64,000 bases of DNA from Channa striata (GCA_033026295.1 CM065179.1:21073275-21137274); one strand, 5' to 3'; shown: positions 27,401 to 42,400, counted from the first letter of the stretch. Numbers and translations are program-made. The notes: generated by a model from the letters alone, not told the origin.

Positions 27401-30400
27401 CATCTGCCCTGACCGGTTGGGGTCAGTGGAAAGTGGAGAGGAGGGGGGGAAACATTGGACAGGTTGGTAGGACCAGTAGCTGTGCACTGGACGACACGCA
27501 GCTTCAAAGGTTGCTCTTCGGTACTCTGCTACACTTTGGCTTGTTTCACATATAAACGTGTTACAATGTTAGGAAAATTCTGCCTCGGACATTATCTGGA
27601 TTGGCCTTTCAGACATGCAGCTCACAGTGGGAGATTGGCAGAGCGAGAAACGGCCTCACATGTGAAAGTACACTTGTTTTCCGTACAACCTGATAGAACG
27701 TGATACAACGTGATAAAATAAAACATTTCAGAAACCTTGATTTGTTTACAGCACATCAGAGCCGTGCAAGTAATAAAAAAGGGTTCAATCATTCGACTAT
27801 ATTGGCAGTTGAATGATAGGAACGTCATCAATACGCCCACTCACTCGCTTTTATGCCTCCTGACCATTCAGGACAGAGCCGTGTGCTGCACGCAAAAGCC
27901 TGTGCACAAAATACGGACATAGCGCTAGGTGGCTCAAAGGATCTAATCCGGATCATGTCTGCAGTGTTTCACTCAGACATTTTCGTTCAAACATACACCC
28001 CCTCATAATCATGTCAGAATTCCACTGCGTGTCTGAAAGGGGCTTTAGTCACACTCTGTCCAGCACTTCAGCTAGTCAAAATTATAAGAAAATGTTCCCA
28101 AATTACTAATAGTCAAGCAGAAAATGCTGAAATTATCTGATTGGTTTTTTTAAGATTTTGGGGTTTGAAAGGTTATACAGACTAAACGGAAAACACACAA
28201 AACTATGTGCAAAAGCAGAGATGGGAAGGTAAAGGAAGGAACTGCCAATTACAGGAGTCACATCTTTGCTGCACACACAATTAATTATTTATGTAACCTT
28301 GCACTGAAAATGGGTGGTTAAACAGACCTGCTTCAAATTTGAGACAAGGATATTTTATGGAACTGGTATTCCAGTGTCTGATCAAACAGAAGGATCAAAT
28401 CTGTCATCAAACAAAAAGGTTGACATAGAAACTAAAAATGTGAGCGACCGATATTTTTGCAATTCGTTCTTAAAGCTACAGTATGTAACAAAAATAATAA
28501 TAATGTTGAAATACATTTTTCACTTGTTTAGTGTTTTCTAAGTACTAAAATCCCAGCCACCAACTTCCTGATGGCTTTGTACTGTGCTTTCATCATCCCA
28601 GAGATCCGCCAGGAAGTTATTAACAAATTTCATAGACTGATTTCTCAGTTCATGTTTGATCTCTGTGTTTGGACAGCATAAACAGAAACATAACATGGGC
28701 TCTTGGCATTATTAATTTGATGTTTAAAGACTCTGCACAGAGGCAGGTCTTGACACAAAATCAATGTCCTTAATGCTGGGCTCAGTGTTGTAATTTGGCA
28801 CAGACGTTTGGCAGCACGTTATTCAAACCAGATGAAAAACATAACAGCATGATGCACACATATGACTGCATCCTCCACTGACTAACTGTGCCTTGGAAGA
28901 CACACGCGATGACTGTTTTAATCAAGATAATGAACAATGAATAACTTAGTAATTAATCTGTTGTCTTTTATCATTTCCAGTGGGTGACAAAAGTGATGTA
29001 TCATTGCGAATACTCTGAATCGTGAAAAAAAGAAAAAGAATCCTACACTTTAAGATTTAATCACGACTTAATTGACGTCACAGCAGATGTTTTCAAGATA
29101 TTTTCACAGTATCATTACAGATTGTAGTGCAGCTAGAAATGCTTGGTAAATTAAAGTTTACACACTAAGAGAGCAGTGCTGAAAAGCTGTTTAAATCACT
29201 TGAACTAGTTTGTAGCATACCTGTTTTTCTAATGGAAGCGTTCGTTAAAAATGATTTCTTTCACTTTGCTGTGCCCAGCTTTAGGTATCAAACAGGTGGT
29301 CTTGGTCTGTGCCGTTCAGTTTGTGGGAGAGGGGGCAGCATGTTCATAGTAAATCATTTTCCCAGCTAGTTTTTCTCTGTCACAGTCCATCACCACCACC
29401 AAAGAGATTAAAATAAAACATTACACAGAAACATTCAGAGTTGCTTAAGCACCGCACTGATCTGATGTTAACCTGATGTTGTGTTCTGTGAACTGGAGCA
29501 AGTAATAAGAGGTTGCCTTGGGTCCCTGGAGTTCTCGCTTTTGAGCCCTTCACATCTCCATTCATCAATCCAAATGTCATAGGGCAGGAGGCAGTGTGCA
29601 CGCTGGACAGGTCCCCAGTCTCTGTCAGGGCCGACACAGACACACACAAACTTACATTCACAGGCAATTTAGAGTCACCAATTAACTTGTGGGAGGAAAC
29701 CAGAGTACCCAGAGGAAACACATGCAAGCACAGGGAGAACAAGCAAACTTCACCCAGAAAGGCCACGGCCGACCACAGAGGCAAACCACCGACCTTTCCA
29801 CCACAGTGCTGCCCCCTTTACGTGCAACAAATCATTCCTGCTGGAAAAAAAATTCAGTAAACCCAATTCTCTAAGTTTTGACATGATTAGTGTGTGCCTA
29901 GTTGCATACTGCTGCTCTGTCCAGTTCATCAACTGTAAAAAAAAAAACCTTTTTGTGGGATTTGTGATGTCGAACAAGTGGTTTCAGAAGGGGTTATTTG
30001 AAGGTTGGATATAGGTCTGCTTCTTGTTTAGGCTGATTATGTAAGATACAGATGTAGGAACATGAATCAGTCTTTTACCGAAATGTCAAATCTAAAACCA
30101 CATCTCAAACCAAAAACATTTGCATTGGTTGTGTTTGTGGTGCATTCAAGTTCTGTGAATTAGTATTTTCAGTTCCAATCACAGTACTGGCTACAGAGGC
30201 TGAGAGGTGTCATAGGAAATTGTATGTAGATATTCTTCACTATCTATGCATATCTGTCAACCACCAATAAATAAAACTTGGTGATAAATAAGTGTAAGTG
30301 TAGGTTTTAATTTAAGTAAGTAAGCAGTAAGCTGGTGAGTTATAACTGCTATACTAGAAAAGCATTGTGTTCATTTTTATCAACCCATATTCTGTATACT

Positions 30401-33400
30401 ATAATTGTGTTTATCCTTGCTCATGTACAGATATAATACTACTTTGACATACTTGTCAATACTGAAAGGAGCAATGACAATTTTGTTAGGATGATTTCAT
30501 GACACAGTCCTTCTGTGCAGGTAGAGGTACTGATGTAGAGTCAGATTTGCGCTACATAACACTGATGCTTAGAGGTTTCAAGAATCCTGCTCTGTTTTCA
30601 GCTACTGGTCGGTTTAAATTTTGCTTTTAGTTGGTGCATGCTAATAGCAGTTTTTGCTGTGAGTGAAGAAAACTGAGACATGTAACAGACTCTTTAATTC
30701 ATACTGTACACTGCTGCACATCATTCCCCTTCACACAGGCCATCTTGTGTATGCACAGCACAGTGAGGCTCATGAATGTGACCCTACTGTGAGTCATCTT
30801 ATATTTCTGCATGCTGGGAGGAGGACTTCGTTTTCACTGAGATCCATGTTGGAGTGCTGCGATGCTGCCTTTGGCTTTCTGAGGGTGGGGGAGAACTGGA
30901 GCACCGCTCTGAGCCATAGGCAGAAATACCAGGCCTAACTAGGACATGTCGAGAAACTGGGCTAGTGGTGGGGCATCTCTCACAGAGAACTTTATGGAGG
31001 GATGGTGAGAGTTGTCTCCGAAAAACAGTGACTCAGTGGTGATTAGCTCTGAATTTCATTGTTTGCTCCATGTATTGTTGAGTTTTTTGTGTCACTCATC
31101 CCTGAAAGCAATGTTGTTTTTGTAGGATTTTTTCCATAATGTAGTGAATCATTCTGCTAGATGAGTGCCACCCAACCTTTTATGCTTGTGACCCCTTAAT
31201 ATGGTGGAAAATTGCAATCCAACCATTTAATTGGGTGGATGTTTATGTTTTTCCATATTTATGTATTTTTATATTTTTTACATGTTAAATTGACATAAAA
31301 AGTAGCGCTCATTTGTGAACGGTATTTTCGTTGCAGGACACCAATGAAATTGTGGCCATTAAGAAATTCAAGGACAGTGAAGGTAAGAGGGCTGTCGTCA
31401 GAAGACAATATTTCTTCATCGTGTTTTTGTTGTTTTGTTTCCATGCATCCTATTCTCACCTGTGCATGTTAGCCCAGCGTTACCCTGTGTTTCACCTCTC
31501 TGCAGAAAATGAGGAGGTTAAAGAAACAACACTACGGGAGCTCAAGATGCTCCGCACCCTCAAGCAAGAGAATATTGTTGAATTGAAAGAGGCCTTCCGA
31601 CGAAGGGGCAAACTTTATCTTGTCTTCGAGTATGTGGAGAAGGTAGGCGCATTTCAATGAGGTCCACGCAGACTTTGGTGTCACCTAATGCAGTTGTCAT
31701 CTCAATTTTTGTTTGTGTTTCTTACCGTTTAGAACATGCTTGAGCTGCTTGAGGAGTTGCCCAATGGTGTGCCAACTGAGAAAGCACGTAGCTACATCTA
31801 CCAGCTAATCAAAGCAATTCACTGGTGCCATAAGCATGACATTGTTCATCGGGGTAAATCCTTTTCCTAAACACTTCATAAGAGCCGTTGAAGGGAGGCA
31901 TTATTGTTACTGAGACAGGCAGACAAGAGACACTCTAAGCAGGAAGAGGCTCATGCATTGTCTACAGAGTGCAGTATTTACCACGGCTCCATTACTGTGT
32001 GCCATCTGCGCTGCGATCTGACAAACGGCAAAACCGGTCCTGTGCCTTTACAGTACGACAATTAAACGTATATGTATGATAGTGGTTTCAAAGGTATTCT
32101 GAGGTGTTAAACCTCTTGCTCACAAGACGTGAGCTTTTGGTGAATCAGTGGCAGCAGAGCAGGAAACCAGATGGCCCATGTGAGCTTTTGGCACACTGAG
32201 AGCAACCGAGCAGGAATCCAAATGGCCTGCAGTAAACCCAGGCACACATATGACAGCGTTATCAAGGGAACTGATGTATAAGTTATGCATCGTCTTTACA
32301 ATCTGTGACTAGATGGTATCCGATTTTTAAAATGAAAAATTTCCTCACTTAATCAGACAGTTGAACATGTGGCAGGACTCATAAAATGGTAATGTCCCTT
32401 TAACGTCCTTTATTCCTCATCTGTGCTCTGTCTCCTTAGACATAAAGCCAGAAAACCTTCTCATCAGCTCTGATGACATCCTCAAGTTATGTGACTTTGG
32501 TGAGCACTCCTGTCAAATACTCACATTCCAACATCTGTAAGAAAGGTGGCTGAGCTGTGATGCAAAAGAATGATTTTCAGCAGCGACTATATTTGGCTAA
32601 AACCAGATCTTTGTGGGTGCAGCAGGCGGGCTTCATGCGGTTATCTAAAGCTCTGTGCGCAGCCCTTCTCCTCTTGCTGTCGGGCTGCTGCTGTGCATTC
32701 TTTTCTCAGCTCAATTAATGAAATGTGTTGGAAAACACGAGGCTAATCATGCTTTCTTCAGTCTGGTTGCACCACAACAAAACAGGGGGAAACGAAAAGA
32801 CGGCACGGCCAATGTCATGTAGACAATCTGGAGTGGGAGACGGAAGACCTGCTGTTTGCTCGGCGTTAGCCAAAGGCATCGGGAGAACAGACACAGGGCA
32901 AACAGACTCCACTGTGAAAGTTTACATTGGGAACAATGTCTTACAGCAGCTTCACATTTATTTTTATAGTGGGCTGCTTTGATTTTGAATATCAATGCCA
33001 GCCAGTGAGCACAAAGAGATCATGCCGAGTGCGTCTGTGTACTTGAGGTGGACAACCTTTACCTTTCCGACTGAACCTTTATTATTGCTCTCCACGTTTA
33101 GCTTTGCTTTTCCTCAGTAGACAGATTAATCATTAATTTTACAAGGTCCTGAACGTTGAGAGCGGTGTTACTTTTTAGTTTGACATTTTGGGAGGAATTG
33201 TTATTCACCACTCTGATGTCTGTACTGTCAACTAGACAGCGGAAGGTTAAACTACATCGTAGGGCTTCACAGGTGCCGGCAGAGTTTCCCTCTGTTTCAA
33301 CAGATCCACGCTAGCCGATTCTCCCTGCCTTCGTCATATTCTCGACCGCAAATTCTCCCAAAGTTTTTGATTCTTTTTGGCATTTGCAAGTTTACAGATG

Positions 33401-36400
33401 TTTTAGGATTACAAAAATACATTTGGATTTTTACCTAAAAGTGAAAGAATAATGCTAAATTAGATTGCTAGATTGCTCTAGTTTATAGTTGAAAAAATAC
33501 AAAAATGTGAGTGGCATTAGTATTTTTCTCTTGAAATAAATCTTCATTTTTAAATGTCTAGAAGGAGCAAAAGGTAATAACTGTGACATTTTTTTAAATC
33601 AAATCAACACAAATAATATTTCTATGGTCTGATTCCCAAACTGTAAAACTGCCTCAATCAGGTTTAAGGACTGTAAACATGGTCCATACACCTTCAGGTT
33701 TAATTTTTGTATTTGCAAGTTCCCAGTCATTTTTCAAAATTATAAAAAATAAATGTTTCCCAAATTTTGCCATCTTCCTTACAACAGCACACACTGCATT
33801 ATACTTGTATTTCAAACAATACAAATTGATACAGATTATAACCACTTTATGTAATGATGTGTGGTTAACCTATAATAATAGAGCAGCATTTATTAGTTCA
33901 TAATCTTTTCATTAAAACTGCATCGTATTTTTATTTTAAAACTACCAGGTGGTATTATAGTTGTGGCTGAATATGAGTACCGCTTTTACCAACTTGAATT
34001 CTTCATAAGTTAAAGTGTCTAAAGACATGTCCAGCCAAAATAACATTTAGGTGTCTGAACATGTAGAGCATTTCAAAAGCTCCTCATTATACTATATGTC
34101 TTCCTCTGTCTTCTCTTGCCAGGCTTTGCACGTAATCTGTCTGAGGGGACTGATGCCAATTACACCGAGTATGTGGCCACTAGATGGTACCGCTCTCCAG
34201 AGCTCCTCCTTGGGTACGTCTGGTGTTTTTTGTTCAGCAACTCGCTGTGGATAGGGGAACTCATTTACTACACATACATGACATATGCTGTTAGTAGCCA
34301 TTCTTAATGCCTGGCCTTCATCACCAATCCCTTAAATCTGTGCTCCCAGAGCTCCTTATGGGAAGGCAGTGGACATGTGGTCAGTGGGCTGCATCTTAGG
34401 AGAGCTGAGTGATGGACAGCCTCTGTTCCCAGGAGAGAGTGAAATTGACCAGCTCTTTACCATCCAGAAAGTGTTGGGACCCCTGCCACCAGAACAGATG
34501 AAGCTCTTCTATAACAATCCTCGCTTCCACGGGCTGCGGGTAACGTCAAGTCACACTTGAAACGCTGTACCCCCACCCTCACTATGCTTCTCTCTGCTGA
34601 CCTGTCCCTTCATGTTGCTCTTATCACAGCTTCTTTCTGTTTCTTACACTCGATCATATCTGGTCTCTTTCTGCCTCCTCCTATATTTTATCTTCTGTTA
34701 TTTATTTTCTTTCTCCTCTGTGTCTCTGCACTCTTCTTGATTTTTTTTTTTTCTTCCTGGCTTAGTTTGCTGCGCCGTGACTGATTGGATCACAATGACT
34801 CATCGTGTATCATGTATCCTGTATGCTCTGTGAAAGAAGGCTGTGATAAGTCATCTGTGGCAGTCTGGTGGTACAACAGACCTGGGTTGTCTTTCCCTTT
34901 CCCTCCCTGCCCACGCCTTAAGATATAACTATTACTTTGAAAAGTGCCCCTCTGTGAATTCTTGTCAGTGAATACTCGCTGATAAGGACTTGCTTATTTG
35001 GATATTTGGGGGGGTAAAAAAAAATGGTTAATACGTGGAGGAAAAATTGGTTTCCTCCAGCTTATAAATACATGTAATTAATTTGTTGACTGTAAAATCC
35101 TGGGTCTGTTGAAACAGACAAATGTTGGACAGGGATGATTTTCAAATAAACATTTACTACCTGCTATTGTTAGTTGCTCGGGAAAAATGTCTAATCTTCA
35201 CACATTTCTGTGCATGCTGTCGTTTAATACAGAACTTGCTAACTTCACTAATGAGTGGACATTTACTTTTAAGCCCAGTTTTCTCACAGTCTTAATTATT
35301 TAAAAAAAACAGCAGAGAAGACAATTAAAAAGGAGAAATATGTTACAAGGAACCAAAAAAAAAGAATTTATAAAAAAATAATGCAGCAGACCACCAAAAA
35401 AACCACCCAACACTTGTGAGTGAACACAGGATGTTTGAAGGTTGTTTTAGCACATTGGCCACCTACAGTGTGTCTTCTGTAACATTTGGATATGTGTGAA
35501 GTGAAAGGAACAGCTTCTGGATGTTTTTGGCACATTCACAATACTCAGAACAAAAATTCTATCAAAATGAAAGGATCAGGAAGATTGAATGTGGTATATA
35601 TCACATGCAACACTGATCTTGTGTAAGTGTACAGTAAGTGTAGTGGAGTCCAAGCATCTGCAGGGTAACCTCAGAAGAAACCATAAAAGCGATCCTGGTG
35701 TTAGCAAATGGTGATTAGATTAGATAACTTGATTAATACCCAGAGGGAAAGTACTGCAGTTTGTCACAGTATGTGTCACTCATGCATAGTGACACATACC
35801 ATCGGAAAAGATCCACTATTCAGAAAGATCAAGTTCAAGCCAACTGTCACTCACTTATACTGCCAGTCAAATTAGGAGTAAAAGTTGCCAAAATAATTGA
35901 AGAAACCTGCAGATGGATCTTTAAATTAATTTCTTATCCAAGCAAACCCCCATATTATGTGCCCGGCAACTTTCTTTTCCTGTTCTACACAAAGTTACAG
36001 GTGGCTAATATTGCTCATCGTTCTACAACGTAAGTGAATATTTGATCATTTATCAAGTGGACATTTGTTTTTCATTTCTGAGTGACTGTTCTATTTTCTA
36101 TTTACTCTTGTTTCAGTTTCCTGCAGTGAACCACCCCCAAACCTTGGAGCGGAGATACCTGGGAATTATTGGCGGAGGCCTGTTGGACCTGCTCAAGGTA
36201 AGGATCACAGGTCTGGAAAAACTGGCAACGCTACTCTGTGGAGGAGATGTTTTTATTTTTACCTTTAACATAGGATTATGAAACCACCGCTCCGTAACCA
36301 TAAAGATGACAATGTAAACTAGACATCTGGTAATTGCATCATTTTCATTGTGTTTACGTCGTGACTGAGGCCTCTTCACTGCTTCAGCATCTCACAGCTC

Positions 36401-39400
36401 ATATCCTGGTTCCAGCACTGCTGTTATCGCTGTGTCTGCACTGTAAACAGGAGCTCCATGTCAAGAATGTGGGCTGAGCTTGTGCAATTGCGCTTTTCCC
36501 AACAGATAATGACTCATCACTAACATAATGTCATGTTAGGATTGACTTCAGCCAGAATAGGCATCTCTTTCCTTACTAACCAGGCTTTGTTGAGTTGAGT
36601 TTAGAAAACAAGTGAACAGCATATATTGGTTAACTGCTCATATGACGCTGAGTGACATGCAAAGAGTAATTTGTTGTGAGAAAAAGTTGCATCCAGTAGA
36701 CATTTTAGCAATGTCAAACATAGCTGCAAACAGAGGTCAGTTCAGAGCACACCGGATTCTGCCTTTCTTAAGTCCATGGAGACTGTTTATTAAATATATT
36801 TATTCAAGTAAGAAAAAAGCAAATGTCAAAAATCATATTTCACTTCATTGTTTGGTGACTGCGAGACTCAATTAAAAGCTGCAGCAGCCTGACTTTTATA
36901 ATAATAGTGATGACTCATAATAGATGACTGTTTCAGTTTGTTTGTGAGGTCTTGATGTTCGGGTTATCTCGAGGACTCACGGGCTCCCTCTGTGTTTGTG
37001 GGATAGAACCTGCTACTGCTGAATCCAACAGAGCGCTTTCTCACAGAGCAAAGCTTGAACCACCACGCCTTCCAGACCCTGCGGCTTGTGGAACGGTCTG
37101 GCCCACCCACACCCACACCTGTACGCTCCTCCAAGAGAAAACCTCACCATGGAGACAACACCACCCCCAGCAGGTCAGTAGTGAGCACTATAACTAGAGT
37201 AAACTGGGCAGTGTCTCGCTGTTGTTCACATACAGTACGTACGTTAATGTGTTCTTTCTTATGCAAATGTGACTGTTGTTTTTAGCCAACAGGCCTCTGA
37301 GGGCTATTAATTGTGCAGCAGTTACTGTTCAGTCACAGTTGTGCAGAATGTCTCCACGTTTTTTTAGAAAGGAGTCAGAGACAGATTATAAGTTCCTGAC
37401 ATGCAGAATCAAAATTTGATACAAAAAAGGATTTCATTTTATCCCCAAGCACTAAAATGATTTAGCGATTTGGCTACATTTTTATTATGAGCAACATTAT
37501 ACGTGAGTTTGTCTTGAGTGTGCTCAGACACCTGTAACAATTCTGCCATTTAGGTATTTATACACATAAACTGTATGTACCTGTTTGATTTTCTTAAAAA
37601 AATGGTTTTATTGTGTTTAAAGATATAATATAGACATCTGGAAGAAGATCTTTGTCTGTATTGTATCTTAATTATAGAAAACCTTTGTGACCGCTAACTT
37701 GAAGCTACATTAACATGAGACTCAAAGTCAGTCCAATGTGCTCCACCTAACTCTCCCTGTCCCTACTCAGTGGCTTTCCTACCATCTGCTACACTGTTCT
37801 GCACAACCCTTCATGCATTAGTCATTAATAAATTCCAATAAATATGAATGCTTCAGAAAATAAAAGTAAATAAGCAAGCCTAAGTTAGATTTCATTAACA
37901 AAGCAAAAGGATCAACATACATAATAACCTTATATATAGAGAGATATCCATGTAATATGCATACACTAGGAAGTGTGAGGTTACTAAGATGGATCGGTGC
38001 GGAATGCCATGTATGACCACTTCTGGTTCGGGTAATGTGGCATTACTTGGTCACAATTTAAAACAGCATTTTAATACATGAGCACACCAAACAGGGAGTG
38101 TGTTTTTTTTTTTTTAATGACAGTGAATGTGTAATATCGATGTCCTTTCTCTCTTAACCAGGAGTCATGGTGGAAAGAGCTCAGGAAGCCACCGCTCCAG
38201 CAGCAGAGAGTGTTCCAGTCTGCCCCGGAATGAAGACCTCCACCCCAACAACGATGGCTTTCTCAACGGCAACATGCCCGCAGCAATCAACCTCAGCCCC
38301 ACCTTGCATCCCAAGAACTACCAGCCACAGATTTTTAACCACTCCACCTCCTGCAACATGGACCTGGCAACCAGCAACTTGCCTCACTTGCTCAGTCCTG
38401 GCGAAGCCAAGAGCAAGGGTGACTTTGAGATGAACTTGGGATCGAAAGTGTCTGATGGTCCCGGAGCCAAGTACCTCAAATCCAACTTCCGTTCACAGCA
38501 GAACCGCCATTCTTTTGTAGAGGGGAAGACCAACACACTTCAGTCAGGGGAGAAACACAGTCGACACAGTTACATGGAATCCCACAGCTCCACTCCATCT
38601 TCCTCTAAGTTTGCATACCTGAACTTGTCCAAGAGCTATGGCACACTTAGTGATGCCAAGTCAGTGGGAAATTTGAATGATGTACATCTTTATGCCGACG
38701 AGCCTACAGCTCGCTATTTTCCCTCCAGCTGCCTTGACCTCACAGCCCCGGGCAGCCCAGCAGCCCGCCGAGTAGACAGACTGGGCCCTGGCACAGCTGG
38801 ACGAGGAAGCATGCGCTCGGACAGAGAGAGCAACACTCTGGACTCGTCTTACAGGCGCTCGTCTACCCGCCACAAGTCCTCAGAGGAGGCCAAGTCACCA
38901 GATTCCCTCGACCCCGGGGAGGGTGGCATTGAGAGGAGCCATGCTCACTCTCTGTCTGCCCCGCACGACCCTCTGGCTTACGGTCAGGGATACACAAGCC
39001 CTTTCTCCTCTCAGCAGCGGCCTCACCGCCACTCCATGTATGTACGGAGGGACCACCAGAGGACACATGGGGCAGATGAGGGACTGGCAGTGGGACAGGG
39101 CATGCCCACTAGAGCCAGCAGCCTCCAGCTTCTATCCCCACAGCTGCAGCACCGCACGCTGCCTCGCCACTCTGGGGGCTCCTCCAGAGAAGAAGACATG
39201 AGCAGGGTCAGTTATCAGTGCACATCAAACCTCTTCGGGCTTAAGGAAAGCTTAAGCCTACAGGATCTAATCATATCAAATGCCTGCACCAGTTGGTGTT
39301 GGATAACTCGGCCTTAATTTCAGTTTGTACAACAATGCCGCCAGAATTTATTCTGGTGGCATCTGAAAATATCATTATCTGTGGTTAGGTTTTCAGCCAG

Positions 39401-42400
39401 ATCGTATTAGTCAGTTTTCCAGGTTTGTAAAGAATTAGAAAAGCAGGATTAACATAACTGCAGCTTCATCTATGAGTGTTGCAAGTGTTAAGAATGCGGC
39501 TTGCTTGTTAGGATATACAGTGGATCATGTTAGCTGTATATTTATATATACTGTATTTACACATATAGTATATATATACATATATAGTGTGTGTATTTGT
39601 GCGCGTGTGCTGCAGTGCTGAGCTCACTTCATGCTTCATCATGTCTCCATTAACAGAGTGAACAGGCACCCACTGAGGTCACCCACAGCAGACCCCCAAT
39701 AAGGGACTCCACAAGGGACAACACCGCATCTTTTCACACACAGCGGCAAAAAAGCGAGGTCCGACATTCTGCCTGCACCCACCATTCCCCACCCACATCC
39801 AGTCTTCCGAGAGCGCGGATGTGGGTGGATACTGCTGTCATGAACTGCTCTCTCTCTGTCTCTCTGCATCAGATGCCTCTTCATTTTCTCTGTGTGCTTT
39901 GCTTCCCTCTAATGTGACTAGTTGTAATGGCACAATAATGCTTGTCCTCATGGCACATTTCAGTTTGATTCTCAAATACATTTAGGGCCTCTACAGATGT
40001 CGTTTTATTGTAATGGCCACTTGTAAATCAATAAGCCTCCCCCTTTTTTCTGTTCTTTCAGGTTAATAAAAATAACATCTCACACAGGAAGGCATGCAAA
40101 GCAGTTGCCCTTTGACAATCAGTGTGACTATTTCTTCTTTTGTTGTTCAGGTTGGCTTATATCATGACCAGCAAACAGAAGATGGTGGCTCTTCCAAAGA
40201 GAATCGCAACATCTACAGTGAATCCATGCCTAGGAGGGTGGGCAGCTTCTACAGAGGTTTGTTTAGTCAGAGTGATATCTCTGGCCATGACGTTCTTTAT
40301 TAACTGCACTTTACACATCAAGTTTCATATACTTTAGAGTAATTGATCAGACCCTACTTACTTTGTGCAGAACTTTGTCATTTTTGTAACATTAATAGAT
40401 ATTTTATTAGTTAAATTTCCTTAAATCAATCAACAATTTTCATAAACAATTCTTAGTACTCATCTATAGCCCTGTACAAATTGTATTATTATTATTATTA
40501 TTATTGTTCTAAATGATGTGGACATTCCAGTGTTTGCAGGACAATTTGTTTGTAGCCAGGAAACCCCTGAAATCCCAAGCGTTAATCAATGCCCGGTTTT
40601 TGACCACGGAACACTTCAGATGATTACAATTCCCTGTATTTTTCTGACATGGACTTTTGAGCTATTAATTATATCCTGCGAAATGTAATGGAGCCACATA
40701 GAATCAGAGTGGGTTTATTTTTCCCCAGCTATCAAAAGGTGAATGAACTGAATGAACTTATTTGTTGTGTTTGTTAAACAGTCCCTTCTCCTCGGCCAGA
40801 CAATTCCTTCCATGATAGCAGGGGTCAGAGCCGGGGCTCTGGGCTAACCGGGGAAGGCAGCAGTTTGACAAACCACTCCAAACGTCAGCCAGCATTCGAC
40901 CCGTGGTAAATACTTTTTCTAAGCAAACACGAATGTGGTTTATTTTGTTTAACAAATAACATGTTGCCTAAACGAGGCTGCCATGATAAGAGCACTAATT
41001 TGTTCATTTCACATTATTCCTAATGGATTCAATTTTATGCTCCCCACATAACATGATAGCTTCAAAATAAATTCACAGACTCTATTAAGCTGAAAAATAG
41101 TGTACATTTTTACTCAGGACATCATGCTCAGCACACTTTGTTTTATTTTCAGGACTGGCCCAGATACTGTAGTGCTGAACTCCTCAGAGCCATCTAAAGA
41201 AAAGGAGAAGCAGGGTTTCTTCAGAGCAATAAAGAAAAAGAAGAAGAAATCTCAAATGGTAAATTGCATTGGCTAATATTTCTGAGGATGTCGGCCACGT
41301 TTGAATGTTTCCTGCTTACGTCCTGTAATGTCCGTTTGCAGTTTGAAATGCATCTATCTACATGGAGTACTGTTTCTGTTCCTCTGCTTTTCAGATGTTA
41401 AATGATTTGCCGTTTAACGCATTTACAGAGATTTCCGATCATTTCTAGTTGTGACGTGCATCGTGTTTCCCTGTGCCACCAGTTATGTGCCTCTACATTA
41501 CAGATGGACGTTCCTGATGGAAGGCCTCCTGTCATCAAGAAATGTCTTTTCCCTCTGTTTAGCCCAAATAACATAAAGCATAGTTCCTCTGTGAGAGTCC
41601 TCCCTGTAGTGTCCTCTCCCATGGTACATGCTGTTTTACGCTATCCTACTCATTCACCAGTGTCAGTGTCACCCACCTAACACCGCATGCATTAACAACA
41701 TAATCAACACTGTTTTGTTTGCTAATGATAAGCCTCTTTTTAGTGGTTTTAATAAGTGGCTTTAATAATTTTTTACATGTGGTGAATTCACCTAATAATG
41801 AATTGCTAACATAAGCCAGATCCATCTACACGTGTTATTAAAATGAAGGTGCTAACTGGAACCAAAATAGTTCTAGAGACTAATGCTTAGAAGAACCATC
41901 TTTGGTTCCACCAGGAACCTGTTAAATGGTTTTTCAAACAACCATTTCTGTCAGCGGTACAATGGTGGCATCTCTGTGGTTCAATGGTTCGTTGAGGCAC
42001 TACAAATTGCGTGACAAAGAACCTTTTTAAAAATATTTCTTCAAATGGTCCTTCAAAAAATTTATGAATTTTAATAAAACCAACAACTAAATAATAATTG
42101 TTACCTATGTACAATCATAATAAATGTCATGCAGCATATAAGTAAAGCAAGTAAAGACATGAAAATGTCAGTCTAAGATAAACATGGAAGTTTTCCGCAA
42201 TGATGGTCTTACTAGAAGTTCCAAATAGGGTAGTTTTTATTGAAAGAAAACCTTTATAAACATAATGAAAATATCTGTGTAGTTGTATGCATTGCCATAC
42301 GCACGCAAATATTCAAAGTGGAAAACAACTGCACTGCAGAGTAAAGCTGCGTCAGATGGGAATGTTGTTAGTTTTGCACGTTTGCTTGTCAAACAGAGAT

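Larger units (their letters stand above)
17066..31336 (+). other. cdkl5: cdkl5 14.3-kb intron, no gene seen
   Basis: The largest intron of the window splits the nucleotide-binding loop from the ATP lysine. No exon or RNA gene was recognised. It holds interspersed repeats at 26455-26790, 27185-27450 and 29570-29830, an AG microsatellite, a perfect hairpin at 27040-27074 and a hAT-end-like relic near 31165. Several long stretches without repeat features (about 22430-22600, 25250-25400, 25660-25960, 26280-26450) are plausible regulatory sequence but cannot be proven so by eye. Confidence 0.6.

Noticed and set aside
27737..27922. Small frames around 27.4-27.9 kb
   Set aside because: Short, unmatched, and partly repeat-derived.
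29513..29860. 115-codon frame with Thr/Asn-rich product
   Set aside because: Lies inside a common fish interspersed repeat.
38181..38387. Minus-strand and other-frame open frames across cdkl5 coding exon 11 (also 38661-38873, 38863-39066, 38923-39201)
   Set aside because: They are shadows of the large, well-matched cdkl5 exon on the plus strand.
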